Shown here: one piece after another, positions 7,956-17,047 of the stretch
Position numbering within the stretch: position 1 is the first letter of the stretch
Layout of the letters: every line of letters begins with the position of its first letter
From: a bacterium
Lineage (GTDB): Bacteria; Actinomycetota; Acidimicrobiia; Spongiisociales; ZC4RG35
Reading direction: 5' to 3'
DNA length: 35,776 nucleotides
Assembly: GCA_024638655.1 (NCBI GenBank)
Contig: JAHEJW010000023.1
Coordinates: forward strand, 1 to 35,776
Translations under genes and position numbers: made by a program
Notes under the pieces: generated by a model
What the model was told of the DNA's origin: nothing
The model's input: only the letters and a program-made list of their open reading frames with translations
Database searches by the model: none

Positions 7956-9380
7956 ATGAGTCTTCTGGCCGAACTGCGCGCCGTCCTCGGCAGAGAGGAC
8001 GTGTTGGAGGAGCCGGTGGAGCTATACGTCTACTCCAAGGACGCCTCGCTCATGAGGGGAGAAGCAACCGCGGTCGTGTTTCCCCAGGATTCTGCAGAGG
8101 TCGCCGAGATCGTTCGCGTCGCCGAGAGGCACGGTGTCCCCATCGTCGCTAGAGGAGCCGGGACGGGTCTGGCTGCCGGTGCCAGCCCCACCGAAGGGGG
8201 GATCGTCCTCTCAACGACGGCGATGACGTCCCTCGAGATCGATCCCGAGAATCGGACGGCGTGGGTGGGCGCCGGTGTCATCAATCTGGATCTGAGCAAG
8301 GCCGCGGAACCGTTCGGTCTGCATTTTGCTCCCGACCCCTCGTCCCAGTCAGCCTGCACAATCGGGGGAAACGTGGCCAACAACTCAGGTGGGCCGCATT
8401 GCCTGGCCGAGGGGAGCACTACCAGCCACGTGCTCGGGTTGGAGGTGGTTCTGGCGGGTGGAGAAGTAGTGACACTTGGTGGCGATGCGCCCGACACACC
8501 CGGGCTCGACTTGAAGGGCGTGATCGTTGGGTCCGAAGGGACCCTCGGCATAGTCACCAGAGCGCTCGTTCGGCTGCTTCCCATCGAACCCGACGTGAGA
8601 ACCCTGCTGATGGACTTCCCCGACATGGAGGGCGCTGCCCGCACTGTGTCGCAGGTGATCGCAGCCGGTCTCGTGCCGGCGGCGCTGGAACTCATGGATC
8701 AGAGGATGACAGTTGCGGTCGAGAACTGGCTCCATGCCGGCCTGCCGATCGACTCTGCTGCCGTGCTCCTCGCCGAGGTGGTCGGAGAGACCGTAGGGGT
8801 CGAGTCACAGGCACAGCTCATCGCGGACATCGGGCGTGCCAATCGGGCGAAGAAGGTCCAGATCGCCGCCGACGCCGCTGAGCGGGATCTCCTCTGGAAA
8901 GGTCGCAAGTCGGCATTCGGGGCAATCGCCCAGCTGGCTCCCGACTACTACCTCCACGATGCCGTGGTTCCCAGGACCAAGCTCGTGGAGACCATGACAG
9001 CGGTCTATGACATTGCCGACAAGTACGACCTGACGATGTTGAACGTCTTTCATGCGGGTGATGGCAACCTGCATCCGCTGATCGCTTTCGACGCTTCCGA
9101 TCCTGAGGTGAACCGGCGCGTGCACCAGGCCGGCGATGAGATCGTCGCCATCTGTCTGAAGAACGGTGGAGCCCTCTCCGGCGAGCATGGGATCGGGGTC
9201 GAGAAACGCGACTTGATGCGAACCTCGTTCTCCGAACTCGACCTCGACGCCCAAGCTCGACTCAAAGATGTCTTCGACCCGGGAAGGGTCTTCAATCCCA
9301 ACAAGATCCTCCCTGAGGGCTCGAGATGCTTCGACTTCGGTGGCGTCAGGCGTGAGATCCCCGACGGTGCCTGGGTTTGA
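7956..9380 (+). CDS. glcD: FAD-linked oxidase, glycolate oxidase subunit GlcD-like
   Basis: A 474-residue flavoprotein of the GlcD / D-lactate dehydrogenase type, which oxidises 2-hydroxy acids (glycolate, D-lactate or similar) to 2-oxo acids with FAD and passes electrons to GlcE/GlcF and the quinone pool. The PCMH-type FAD domain is seen in VARGAGTGLAAGASPTEGG (about 67-85), CTIGGNVANNSGGPHCL and LKGVIVGSEGTLGIVT. The C-terminal FAD-oxidase domain contains the metal-associated HAGDGNLHP motif and GGALSGEHGIGVEKR. Length fits the family. glcE begins within its last codon (TTGA overlap). The exact substrate cannot be told from sequence. Confidence 0.93.
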   Translation: MSLLAELRAVLGREDVLEEPVELYVYSKDASLMRGEATAVVFPQDSAEVAEIVRVAERHGVPIVARGAGTGLAAGASPTEGGIVLSTTAMTSLEIDPENRTAWVGAGVINLDLSKAAEPFGLHFAPDPSSQSACTIGGNVANNSGGPHCLAEGSTTSHVLGLEVVLAGGEVVTLGGDAPDTPGLDLKGVIVGSEGTLGIVTRALVRLLPIEPDVRTLLMDFPDMEGAARTVSQVIAAGLVPAALELMDQRMTVAVENWLHAGLPIDSAAVLLAEVVGETVGVESQAQLIADIGRANRAKKVQIAADAAERDLLWKGRKSAFGAIAQLAPDYYLHDAVVPRTKLVETMTAVYDIADKYDLTMLNVFHAGDGNLHPLIAFDASDPEVNRRVHQAGDEIVAICLKNGGALSGEHGIGVEKRDLMRTSFSELDLDAQARLKDVFDPGRVFNPNKILPEGSRCFDFGGVRREIPDGAWV

Positions 9381-10471
9381 CCCGAGTCGAGGCGCTTGCC
9401 GCCCTCGAGTCTGATGTTGCTCACGCTCCGGATGCGGGCATCGTCGTGTCGCCACGCACCATCGAAGACGTCGCCAGCGTTCTCCGACATGCAAGTGAAA
9501 GCGGCCGGAGGATTCAGGTGCTCGGTGGAGGCACTCACTCTGGTTTCGGCTCACCGCCCGATCCGGACATCGTCATGTCAATGGATCTCCTCTCAGATGT
9601 CGAGGTATGGGAGCCCGACGACCTGACCATTGTCGTGTTCGCCGGCGCCCGCGTCTCAGACGTCGAGGCCATGTTGGGTGAGAAGAACCAGACCGCTGTG
9701 CTTCCTGAGATGCCGGGAGAGTCGACGATCGGTGGCGTCATCGCGTCCGGAGCTTCCGCACTTCGCCGCGGCCGCCTCTTCGACACCAGGGAGCGTGTCC
9801 TCGAGGCGACCGTGGTAACCGGTGATGGCCGTGTGGTGAGGAGCGGAGGGCGCGTCGTCAAAAACGTGACCGGCTACGACCTTCATCGGCTCCATGTAGG
9901 GGCTTTCGGGTCGCTGGGTGTCGTCGTCTCTGTCTGCCTCAAGCTCTGGCCGACTCCGCCCGCCGCGGCGACAGTCGCAGTGAACGATCTCGATCAGGCG
10001 AGTGAAGCGGTCAGACCTCTTGCTGTACTGGAAGCCGATCACCGGATCCGGGTCTACTTGTGGGGCACCCCCGAGGAAGTGGAGGCCAAGACCGAACGTC
10101 TCGGCGGGGAAGTGGAACGAGGGCACCAGTGGCCCGCCGACCCGTCTGGCGCTCGGAAATGGTCGCTCCGGGTGCCGCCGGCAATGACCGGTGAAGCGAT
10201 CCGCCGACTCCCTGACTCGTGGAGCTATCTCGCCGTTCACCGCGTCGGGGAAATCCGGGCGGCGTCAGAGGAAGCCGACGGCGCACCCGCCCTGCGCTCT
10301 TGGGCGGAGTCGGTGGGAGGACATCTCGTGATCACCGCCAGGCCCCCAGGTGAAGACGTGATGGACCCATGGGGAAAGCCACCTCCGGCACTGGCGCTTC
10401 AGAGGGCTCTGATCGACGAGTTCGATCCTCGGCGCGTGATCAACCCCGGACGGCTGCCGGGTGGTCTCTGA
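9377..10471 (+). CDS. glcE: FAD-binding subunit GlcE-like
   Basis: A 364-residue second flavin subunit of the glycolate oxidase type. The N-terminal FAD-binding region shows VLGGGTHSGFG (about 50-60) and GESTIGGVIASGASALRRG. The family-typical segment GGRVVKNVTGYDLHRL and VGAFGSLGVV follow. The C-terminal half is divergent, as usual for GlcE, and ends in the FDPRRVINPGRLPGG motif shared by this FAD-oxidase group. The start is TTG, overlapping the glcD stop by four bases. The stop shares its last base with the glcF ATG (TGATG). Both junctions indicate translational coupling. Confidence 0.9.
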   Translation: MTRVEALAALESDVAHAPDAGIVVSPRTIEDVASVLRHASESGRRIQVLGGGTHSGFGSPPDPDIVMSMDLLSDVEVWEPDDLTIVVFAGARVSDVEAMLGEKNQTAVLPEMPGESTIGGVIASGASALRRGRLFDTRERVLEATVVTGDGRVVRSGGRVVKNVTGYDLHRLHVGAFGSLGVVVSVCLKLWPTPPAAATVAVNDLDQASEAVRPLAVLEADHRIRVYLWGTPEEVEAKTERLGGEVERGHQWPADPSGARKWSLRVPPAMTGEAIRRLPDSWSYLAVHRVGEIRAASEEADGAPALRSWAESVGGHLVITARPPGEDVMDPWGKPPPALALQRALIDEFDPRRVINPGRLPGGL

Positions 10472-11691
10472 TGCCCTGGGTCACCGATATCCATCCGACC
10501 ACGGAAGAGCTCAACGCTTGCGTCCAATGCGGTCTCTGCCTTCCGGTCTGCCCCACGTTCCGATTGACCGGCCGCGAGACCGCATCACCCAGGGGCCGAC
10601 TGCATGCGATGAGTGCCGTGCACCAGGGTCTTGTCGAAGTGGACGAGGCTTTCGCATCGATTCTGGACTTCTGTCTCGGATGCAGAGCGTGTGAACCGGT
10701 CTGTCCCGGCCTCGTCCCCTATGGGAGAGCACTCGAAGGCGCGAGAGCCGAGATCGTCGAACAGGTCCCGGGTAGGGGGAACCGGCGAAGGTGGTTGCTG
10801 GGTGCCGGGCTCGGCTCCCGTTCACTGATGGGCGCCGCCACCACTGCGGTGTCGCTCGCCCAGAGGCTTGGCTTGACCAGGCTCGCTCCCGGGCGTTTGC
10901 GGAGACTGGCATCGGGCATGAGGAAGCTGAGCGCACGCCCTCCTGCCACGGTAGGGCACACGGGCGGCAGCGGGGATGCCGGCACGATCGCCCTGTTAGC
11001 AGGTTGCATCCAGGATCAATGGTTCGGAGGGGTCAACCACACCGCCATCGAGCTGCTCGAGCGCGCCGGCCACCGAGTCACCGTCCCGGTGACTCAGACC
11101 TGTTGTGGCGCTCTGGCCGCCCACGACGGCAAAGCTGCGGAGGCGCGGCGTCTCGCCGAGCGAAATGTCCGCGCTCTCGGCTCTGCCGATCTCGTTGTGG
11201 CCACCGCTGCCGGCTGCTCAGCCCATCTCATTGGATATGGCCACTGGGCCGATGGCGGCCAGGCCATGGCCTCCAAAACCGTCGATGTGACCGTCGCCGT
11301 CGCTCGAGCGATCGAAGAGGGGAGATTGCCTCGGCTGCGGGGCACGCGAGGGCCTATTGCGGTCCAGGATCCGTGTCACCTCCGCCACGGACAGCGAGTG
11401 GTGGATGAGCCTCGAATGATCCTGAGGGCAGCCGGCTATGAAGTCGTGGAGATCGACGACGCGGCCCTGTGCTGTGGCGCCGCCGGCATCTACACGGTCC
11501 TCCAGCCCGAGGCCTCTGAGAGACTCGGAAACCAAAAGGCTGCCCAGGTACGTTCTACCGGTGTGAGCCGGGTGTCTTCCGCCAACCCGGGCTGTGAGAT
11601 GCAGCTTCGAAGTCATCTTGGGAGTGACTACGTGGTCCGGCACCCGATCGAGTGGTATGCAATGGCAGTCGATGAAGAGTTCGCTGGTTAG
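10471..11691 (+). CDS. glcF: glycolate oxidase iron-sulfur subunit GlcF-like
   Basis: A 406-residue electron-transfer subunit. Two 4Fe-4S motifs stand at the N-terminus: CVQCGLCLPVCP (C17, C20, C23, C27) and CLGCRACEPVCP (C68, C71, C74, C78). The rest carries the two cysteine-rich CCG domains typical of GlcF, LutA and heterodisulfide reductase B, with LAGCIQDQWFG, TCCGALAAHDG, DPCHLRHGQ and LCCGAAGIYTVLQPEAS. It should take electrons from the GlcD/GlcE flavins at the membrane face. The frame is open about 34 codons upstream, but the ATG at the TGATG junction with glcE gives the proper family N-terminus. Confidence 0.93.
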   Translation: MPWVTDIHPTTEELNACVQCGLCLPVCPTFRLTGRETASPRGRLHAMSAVHQGLVEVDEAFASILDFCLGCRACEPVCPGLVPYGRALEGARAEIVEQVPGRGNRRRWLLGAGLGSRSLMGAATTAVSLAQRLGLTRLAPGRLRRLASGMRKLSARPPATVGHTGGSGDAGTIALLAGCIQDQWFGGVNHTAIELLERAGHRVTVPVTQTCCGALAAHDGKAAEARRLAERNVRALGSADLVVATAAGCSAHLIGYGHWADGGQAMASKTVDVTVAVARAIEEGRLPRLRGTRGPIAVQDPCHLRHGQRVVDEPRMILRAAGYEVVEIDDAALCCGAAGIYTVLQPEASERLGNQKAAQVRSTGVSRVSSANPGCEMQLRSHLGSDYVVRHPIEWYAMAVDEEFAG

Positions 11692-11706
11692 GGTCGCAGC
11701 CGAGTA

Positions 11707-12303
11707 ATGAAGGTTTTCGAGAACACAACCAGGTCTGCGACCTTCGCAACCGTCAAGCGCTACGCAATCCTCGCGTATGGCGCCTTCGGAACCATGTTCG
11801 ACGTCGGTCTGATGGTGCTGGGAAGCTTGCTCAGCGGGCTATCGGTCGCAGTCCTCCTTGCTGGGTTCGATCTGGTCAACGTCTCACAAGACCTCTCGAC
11901 CGGCGCCATGCTCATCTCGGCCGTGGTACTTGCGGTGGTCGGTCTCTTCTGTCTCGGTGTCGCATCGGAGGGGCCATTGGGTAGGGGGCGCCGTCTTGTC
12001 GGTTTCAAGATCTGGGAGGTGGGCATCGGTCGGACGATCGCCGTGTTCGCCATCGGGTTCGCCGCCTTGCTTCTCTACCAGCTGGTTCTGGGCTTTCTCG
12101 ACGGCCTGCCAAGACCGCTCTACCAGGGAACAGAGGGGATCAGGGCAGTTGGAGTAGCGGGCATGACCGTGATGCCACTGATAGGTGTTCCCTTGTCACT
12201 CCTGATCAGGTGGGCACCTTCCAAATACGTCTGGGTCCGTCGGCTCGATGTGCCTGCGATGTTCGTCGTCTGGGCGATCACTGCGATGGTGCTCCTCACC
12301 TGA
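11707..12303 (+). CDS. polytopic membrane protein of unknown function
   Basis: A 198-residue hydrophobic protein with about five or six membrane helices, at roughly 19-38, 42-57, 72-90, 110-133, 150-170 and 180-197. Short basic loops (RGRRLVG, RWAPSKYVWVRR) probably face the cytoplasm. It lies 15 bp after glcF on the same strand and may be co-transcribed. A role as membrane anchor or transporter for the glc proteins would be a guess. No family motif is recognised. It converges on the GNAT gene with 12 bp between stops. Confidence 0.7.
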   Translation: MKVFENTTRSATFATVKRYAILAYGAFGTMFDVGLMVLGSLLSGLSVAVLLAGFDLVNVSQDLSTGAMLISAVVLAVVGLFCLGVASEGPLGRGRRLVGFKIWEVGIGRTIAVFAIGFAALLLYQLVLGFLDGLPRPLYQGTEGIRAVGVAGMTVMPLIGVPLSLLIRWAPSKYVWVRRLDVPAMFVVWAITAMVLLT

Positions 12304-12315
12304 AGGAGTGTTAGG

Positions 12316-13164
12316 TCACCCGACGGCCTTCGAATAGATGAGGACTTCGTCCGGGTCGCCCCCCGCCCGTATCAGGGCTTCGTTGGCCCAGGGAAGGTTG
12401 GGCACCTTGACGGTCAGACCGGCTGATTCACGATCGGCGGCCAGACCGATCAGACCATCGAAGAGGCGCGGCGCCTCCTCTTTGCTGGTAGCCAGCCATC
12501 TGACCCGGGTCTCCTCGGACGTTGGCTGATCCGCAATGGCCCACCCCGCCGGATTCTGAAAGAAGACACCATCCGTCGCCGCAACACCGAGATCGTCTGG
12601 AGTGGCCTTTCTCCATTGCCAGCCACTGGCGATGAATCCCCGTCCTCCGTGTGAAAGGTCGCTTGTCGACCAGAACATCCACGCTGGATCGACGTCCGAC
12701 CCGGGAGCCGGACGCATCCTCAACTCACGAGGGGCGCGATGGTCGGGCCTGACCTCGATCCAGGCGTACACCCAACTCGACGTCGACCGATAGCCGAGTT
12801 GCTCTACCTGGGATCGGGCGGCTTTGTTGGTCGCCTCCGTCGCCAGTCGCGCCACCTTGGCTCCACGACCTTTCAACCATGCCACCCCAGCGTGGTTCAG
12901 AGCCGTGCCAAGCCCCGAGCGGCGATGGTTCGGGTGGACCCGGGCTGCTTCCAACCAGCCTTCCCTCTCCGAGAGCATGACGGCGTGTGCGACGGCAATC
13001 GGGACGTCGGAGTCGTCCACGCAGACCATCAGTTCCGACTCAGGATTCTCCAACCATCCAGAGATGCGATCCGGGACGTAGTCCCCCCATTCGAACGTGT
13101 CGGTCGTCCAGGCAACTATTCCCTCGACATCGGCGCGACGTGCGGGCCTGACCTCGATCGACAT
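12316..13164 (-). CDS. GNAT family N-acetyltransferase
   Basis: A 282-residue acetyltransferase. The N-terminal half is a full GNAT domain with acetyl-CoA-binding signature VHPNHRRSGLGTALNHAG (about 77-94; pattern R-x-x-G-x-G/A) preceded by the expected beta-strand pair. The C-terminal half, after about residue 140, looks like a second, degenerate GNAT-like fold without the signature, as found in other two-domain members. The substrate is unknown. It begins 3 bp after the argS stop (TGA-GCC-ATG) and is thus the second gene of an argS operon; such acetyltransferases often travel with housekeeping genes without functional linkage. Confidence 0.85.
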   Translation of the reverse strand: MSIEVRPARRADVEGIVAWTTDTFEWGDYVPDRISGWLENPESELMVCVDDSDVPIAVAHAVMLSEREGWLEAARVHPNHRRSGLGTALNHAGVAWLKGRGAKVARLATEATNKAARSQVEQLGYRSTSSWVYAWIEVRPDHRAPRELRMRPAPGSDVDPAWMFWSTSDLSHGGRGFIASGWQWRKATPDDLGVAATDGVFFQNPAGWAIADQPTSEETRVRWLATSKEEAPRLFDGLIGLAADRESAGLTVKVPNLPWANEALIRAGGDPDEVLIYSKAVG

Positions 13165-13167
13165 GGC

Positions 13168-14931
13168 TCACATACGGTCTGGGACGGCGATGCCGAGCAG
13201 GTCGAGCAATCGTTCCAGTGAGGCCAGTGTCCAGACGGCGAGCGCCAGCCACGAACCACGCCTGAGCGTGTCCTGCTCCGAGAGAATGTGGCATTCGTCG
13301 TAGAAGCGATTGAATTGCCCGGCGAGGTTGTGGGCATAGTCGGCCACGTGGTTGGGAGCTCGCAGGTCGATCGCGCGCTGCAGCACTTCGGGGAGGCTCA
13401 ACAGCTCGAGGATCAGGCCGCGCTCGGTCTCATGAGCCGGAGCTCTCATATGGCCAGCTTCCAGTCCGCGCTCGTCCGCCTTGGCGAGTATCGACTTGAT
13501 ACGAACTGCCGCATATTGCAGGTAGGGGCCGGTCTTTCCCTCGAAAGAGCTGAACCTGTCGAGGTCGAACACGTAGTCGGATGAGCGATTGTTGATCAGA
13601 TCGCCGAATTTGAGCGCCGCGACTCCGACGAGTCTGGCGATCTCCTCCCGTTCTGCCTCGTCGTACTCCTCGGCCAGGTGCGCCTCGTCGAGTCTGGCCC
13701 GTGCTGCCTCCTGCACCATGTCGATCACGTCTCCGAGTTGCACCACCCCGCCTTCCCTCGTCTTGAACGGCTTGCCGTCGGGACTATTCATCGTTCCGAA
13801 CTCGATGTGCTCGAGCCTCACGTTCTCGGGCGCTATTCCACCCTTGCGGGCTGCCCTGAATACCTGGGCGAAATGGTCGGACTGTCTGCGATCTACCACA
13901 TAGAGGATGAGGTCTGCCCCGAGGTCGTCCACCCTCATCTGAACCGTCGCCAGATCGGTGGTCGAGTAGAGGAAGCCACCTGCCCGAGACTTCAGGATCA
14001 GCGGCGGCCAGTCCCGGTTGTCGTCTGCCTGGTCGATCCGGACTACGAGTGCTCCTTGGGACTCCTCCGCCACGCCTCCCTTCTCCAGACTCTCGACCAG
14101 TGTCTGGAGCCGGTCGTGGACGTCAGACTCTCCGTACCAGAGGTCGAAGTTGACCCCGAGGGCGGCGAAGTCCTGTCGCTGTGAGTCTTCGGAGACCGTC
14201 TTCATGTGCTTCCACAGCGCTCTCAGCCCCGGGTCACCGCTCTGCAGCCTCACCGTTGCCTCTCTCGCTCGCTCGGAGAACTCTTCGTCCTGTCGAGCTC
14301 TTTCCGCGGCTTTCGGGTAGATCTGCTGGAGGTCTTGCAGTGTCACCGGGGAGCGGGTGGGGTACTCGGTTGCGTCAGGATCGAAGTAGGGAAGGCCGGG
14401 TGAGCGCTCCTGGATGGCGGCCATGAGCAGGCCCATCTGAAAGCCCCAGTCACCGAAGTGTGGGTCCCGGATGATCTTGTGGCCGGCAAAGGCGAACAGA
14501 CGTGCCAAAGAGTCTCCGATGATGGTGGCGCGCAGGTGACCGACATGCATGGCCTTGGCAACGTTGGGTCCTGCATAGTCGACGACCACACTCATGGGCC
14601 TTTCCACCGTGCCAAATCCCAGGTGATCGTCGGCGCTGTGGCGGTTGGCCCATGAGGCGAGGGCCTCGTCGGTGAGTGTCAGGTTGATGAAACCGGGCCC
14701 GGCAACATCCGCCAGTGCTATCTCAGTGCTCGAGGAGAGCGCCGTAGCAACCTCCTCGGCGATGTCACGCGGGCTCTTCCCGGCCAGCTTGGCGGCCGTC
14801 ATGGCGCCGTTGCACTGGTATTGGGCCAGCTCGGGTCGCTGTGATGGCACCACCTCCCCCAACTCCGCCGGAAGACCCAGGGAGGCGAAGGCCTCGCCGG
14901 CCATAGCGGACAAGTGGGACAGCAACGACAT
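13168..14931 (-). CDS. argS: arginine--tRNA ligase
   Basis: A 587-residue class I aminoacyl-tRNA synthetase charging tRNA-Arg in the cytoplasm. The N-terminal Arg-tRNA-synthetase domain contains NGAMTAAKLAGKSPRDIAEE. The HIGH-type motif follows the diagnostic GPNVAKAMHVGHLRATIIG stretch (HVGH at 129-132). The middle shows DLATVQMRVDDLGADLILYV and RLEHIEFGTMNSPDGKPFKT, the latter standing in for KMSKS as usual in ArgRS. The C-terminal DALR-type anticodon-binding region has GPYLQYAAVRIKSIL and ends in LDLLGIAVPDRM. Length matches bacterial ArgRS. A TAGCAT -10 box 8 nt upstream suggests its own, nearly leaderless, promoter. Confidence 0.97.
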   Translation of the reverse strand: MSLLSHLSAMAGEAFASLGLPAELGEVVPSQRPELAQYQCNGAMTAAKLAGKSPRDIAEEVATALSSSTEIALADVAGPGFINLTLTDEALASWANRHSADDHLGFGTVERPMSVVVDYAGPNVAKAMHVGHLRATIIGDSLARLFAFAGHKIIRDPHFGDWGFQMGLLMAAIQERSPGLPYFDPDATEYPTRSPVTLQDLQQIYPKAAERARQDEEFSERAREATVRLQSGDPGLRALWKHMKTVSEDSQRQDFAALGVNFDLWYGESDVHDRLQTLVESLEKGGVAEESQGALVVRIDQADDNRDWPPLILKSRAGGFLYSTTDLATVQMRVDDLGADLILYVVDRRQSDHFAQVFRAARKGGIAPENVRLEHIEFGTMNSPDGKPFKTREGGVVQLGDVIDMVQEAARARLDEAHLAEEYDEAEREEIARLVGVAALKFGDLINNRSSDYVFDLDRFSSFEGKTGPYLQYAAVRIKSILAKADERGLEAGHMRAPAHETERGLILELLSLPEVLQRAIDLRAPNHVADYAHNLAGQFNRFYDECHILSEQDTLRRGSWLALAVWTLASLERLLDLLGIAVPDRM

Positions 14932-14939
14932 CCCCGTGG

Positions 14940-14945
14940 ATGCTA
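14940..14945 (-). promoter_or_regulatory. -10 element for argS
   Basis: TAGCAT on the minus strand, 8 nt before the argS ATG. It lies downstream of the stem-loop that separates argS from the E1 gene, so argS can start its own transcript. No clear -35 hexamer is seen. Confidence 0.35.
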
Positions 14946-14966
14946 GGTCGGGGGTGGTGACAGGTC

Positions 14967-15015
14967 TTTCTGTGCGGATCTGTGCAACTGGGGTTCGCGC
15001 GAATCCGCACAGAAA
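14967..15015 (-). terminator. perfect 13-bp inverted repeat, probable terminator of the bcd-E1 operon
   Basis: The arms TTTCTGTGCGGAT (14967-14979) and ATCCGCACAGAAA (15003-15015) are exact reverse complements with a 23-nt loop. The element starts 3 bp after the stop codon of the fused E1 gene and precedes the argS promoter. There is no U-run after the stem on the minus strand, so termination would not be of the classic intrinsic kind. An RNA-processing signal or small palindromic repeat is an alternative. Confidence 0.55.
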
Positions 15016-15018
15016 CGT

Positions 15019-17046
15019 CTAGTACTTGGCCAGCTCCTGGGCCGCCTCGACTATGTCCTCGGGTGTTATGTACAGGGCGTTTTCGAGCGAGCCCGCATAG
15101 GGCATGATGGGGACATCGGGGAGGGCGAGACGACGGATCGGCCCGTCGAGCCACTCAAAGGCCTTGTCGGCCAGCTGTGCCGCTATTTCGGCGCCATACC
15201 CGACGAATTCGTTGTCTTCGTGAACGATCAGCGCCTTCGAGGTCTTCTTGATGGAAGCTTCGATCGTCGGCCAGTCCAACGGTTTGAGGGTCCGGAGGTC
15301 GATCACATCCGGGCTGATTCCCAGCTCCTCCAGGGGGGGCACCGCATCCATGACGAAGTGGGCCATCGCGCCGTAGGCGATGATGGTCAGGTCCTCGCCG
15401 GAATGCCGCAACGCAGCTCTTCCCAGCCGAACCCGGTGCTCACCCTCGGGATAAGGACCCTTGGCCAGGCGATAGAGCTTCTTGGGCTCGATGAACAACA
15501 CCGGGTCGGGATCCTCGACAGCGGTGTGGAGCAGGCCCTTCACATCTGCCGGGGTCGACGGGATGACCACCTTGAGGCCGGGGACGTGTGCGTAGAAGGC
15601 TTCGATCGACTGTGAGTGGTATTGGGCTCCGTGGATACCTGCGCCATAGGGTGTGCGGATGACGATCGGGCAGTTCCAGCGACCGTCGGAGCGGTAGCTG
15701 ATTCGTGCGGCCTCGGACACGATCTGGTCGAAGGCAGGGTGTATGTAGTCGGCGAACTGGACCTCCGGGATGACCTTGAACCCGGTGGCCGACATCCCTA
15801 TGGCGCATCCGACTATCGAGGACTCGGCGATGGGTGTGTTGAAACACCGGTCCGCTCCGAAGCGCTCCGTGAGCTTCTCGGTCGCCTTGAAGACCCCTCC
15901 CTTGCGTCTGGCGACGTCTTCTCCGAACACCACCGTGTCCGGGTGGACTTCCATGATCTCGTGGAGAGTCCGGTTGATCGCGGTGATCAGGTTCACCTCT
16001 TCGCCCTCCGGCGGATCCTCGACCTCGGTGACCGGCGGGCCGGGCTCGATGACCCGCGCATACACCCGCGTCAGAGGCTCGTCGGGGTTGGGTGAGCGCT
16101 CCGCCTCCTCGACTGCCGTGGCGAGGGTCTGTACGACCTCCGCGTCGATCTGCTCCTCCTGGTTCTCACTGAGCAGGCGGTTCTCGATCAGGTATTGGCG
16201 GAGCTTGGCGACCGGATCTCGCTTGCGCCATCTCTCGACCTCTTCCTTGGTCCGGTACAAAGCGTCGTTGTCGTCGGAGGTGTGGGCGTAATAGCGGTAG
16301 GTCTCCGCTTCGATGAGGGTCGGGCCATCCCCCGACCTAGCCCGATCCACCGCTTCTTGCATCGTCTCCAGAACCACCAGAGGGTCGTTTCCGTCGATGG
16401 CGTGGCCGGGGAACCCGTAGCCGCGTGCACGATCGGCGATCTTCCCGGCGACCTCCTCCTGGGTCGGCACAGAGATGGCGTATTGGTTGTTCTCGATGAC
16501 GAAGATCAAAGGGAGTCTGTTTATCCCCGCCCAGTTCATCGCCTCGTGCCAGTCGCCCTCGGAGGTCGCTCCCTCGCCGCCGTAGACGACTGCGATCTCT
16601 CCCTTGCCGCGCAGCTTGAGTCCGTGGGCTATGCCGGCGGCGTGGGGGAACTGGGTTCCGATCACCGAGGATTGGGTGAAAACCCGACGGTCCGGATCGG
16701 ACCAGTGGCTGGGCAGCTGGCGACCTCCCGACATGGGATCGCCCTTTTTCGCGAACACGCCGAGAAAGATCTCCACCGGAGTGAAGCCCCAGGCCAAGGC
16801 CACACCCATGTCCCGGTAGTAGGGGAGCACCCAATCGCGCTCGTTGTCCAGAGCGTAAACCGAGGCGACTTGGACAGCCTCGTGCCCTGAAGCGCCGAGG
16901 ACGAATGCGGCCCTGCCTTGTCGCTGCAAGGCCCACATCCGGTCGTCGACCCGTCGGGCCATGAGCATCAGCCGGTACATCTCGATGATCTCGGAGTCGG
17001 TCAGACCGAGGCTTCGATGATCACGCTCTCTAGGGACTGTGGTCAT
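15019..17046 (-). CDS. 2-oxoacid dehydrogenase E1, fused alpha-beta subunits (branched-chain type)
   Basis: A 675-residue fusion of both E1 subunits of a thiamine-diphosphate 2-oxoacid dehydrogenase. Residues to about 330 are E1-alpha with RQGRAAFVLGASGHEAVQ, PYYRDMGVALAWG and the ThDP/Mg motif GGEGATSEGDWHEA ending in VIENN. Residues from about 355 are E1-beta with VFGEDVARRKGGVFKAT, FNTPIAESSIVGCAIG, YGAGIHGAQYHSQSIEA and LDLRTLKPLDW-like DLRTLKPLDW. It decarboxylates branched-chain 2-oxo acids (less likely pyruvate) and acylates an E2 lipoyl partner that is not in the window. The preceding gene makes leucine/valine dehydrogenase, which produces exactly these substrates. The ATG 1 bp after that stop (TGA-G-ATG) is preferred; a GTG seven codons upstream would overlap the neighbour. 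Confidence 0.93.
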   Translation of the reverse strand: MTTVPRERDHRSLGLTDSEIIEMYRLMLMARRVDDRMWALQRQGRAAFVLGASGHEAVQVASVYALDNERDWVLPYYRDMGVALAWGFTPVEIFLGVFAKKGDPMSGGRQLPSHWSDPDRRVFTQSSVIGTQFPHAAGIAHGLKLRGKGEIAVVYGGEGATSEGDWHEAMNWAGINRLPLIFVIENNQYAISVPTQEEVAGKIADRARGYGFPGHAIDGNDPLVVLETMQEAVDRARSGDGPTLIEAETYRYYAHTSDDNDALYRTKEEVERWRKRDPVAKLRQYLIENRLLSENQEEQIDAEVVQTLATAVEEAERSPNPDEPLTRVYARVIEPGPPVTEVEDPPEGEEVNLITAINRTLHEIMEVHPDTVVFGEDVARRKGGVFKATEKLTERFGADRCFNTPIAESSIVGCAIGMSATGFKVIPEVQFADYIHPAFDQIVSEAARISYRSDGRWNCPIVIRTPYGAGIHGAQYHSQSIEAFYAHVPGLKVVIPSTPADVKGLLHTAVEDPDPVLFIEPKKLYRLAKGPYPEGEHRVRLGRAALRHSGEDLTIIAYGAMAHFVMDAVPPLEELGISPDVIDLRTLKPLDWPTIEASIKKTSKALIVHEDNEFVGYGAEIAAQLADKAFEWLDGPIRRLALPDVPIMPYAGSLENALYITPEDIVEAAQELAKY

Positions 17047-17047
17047 C

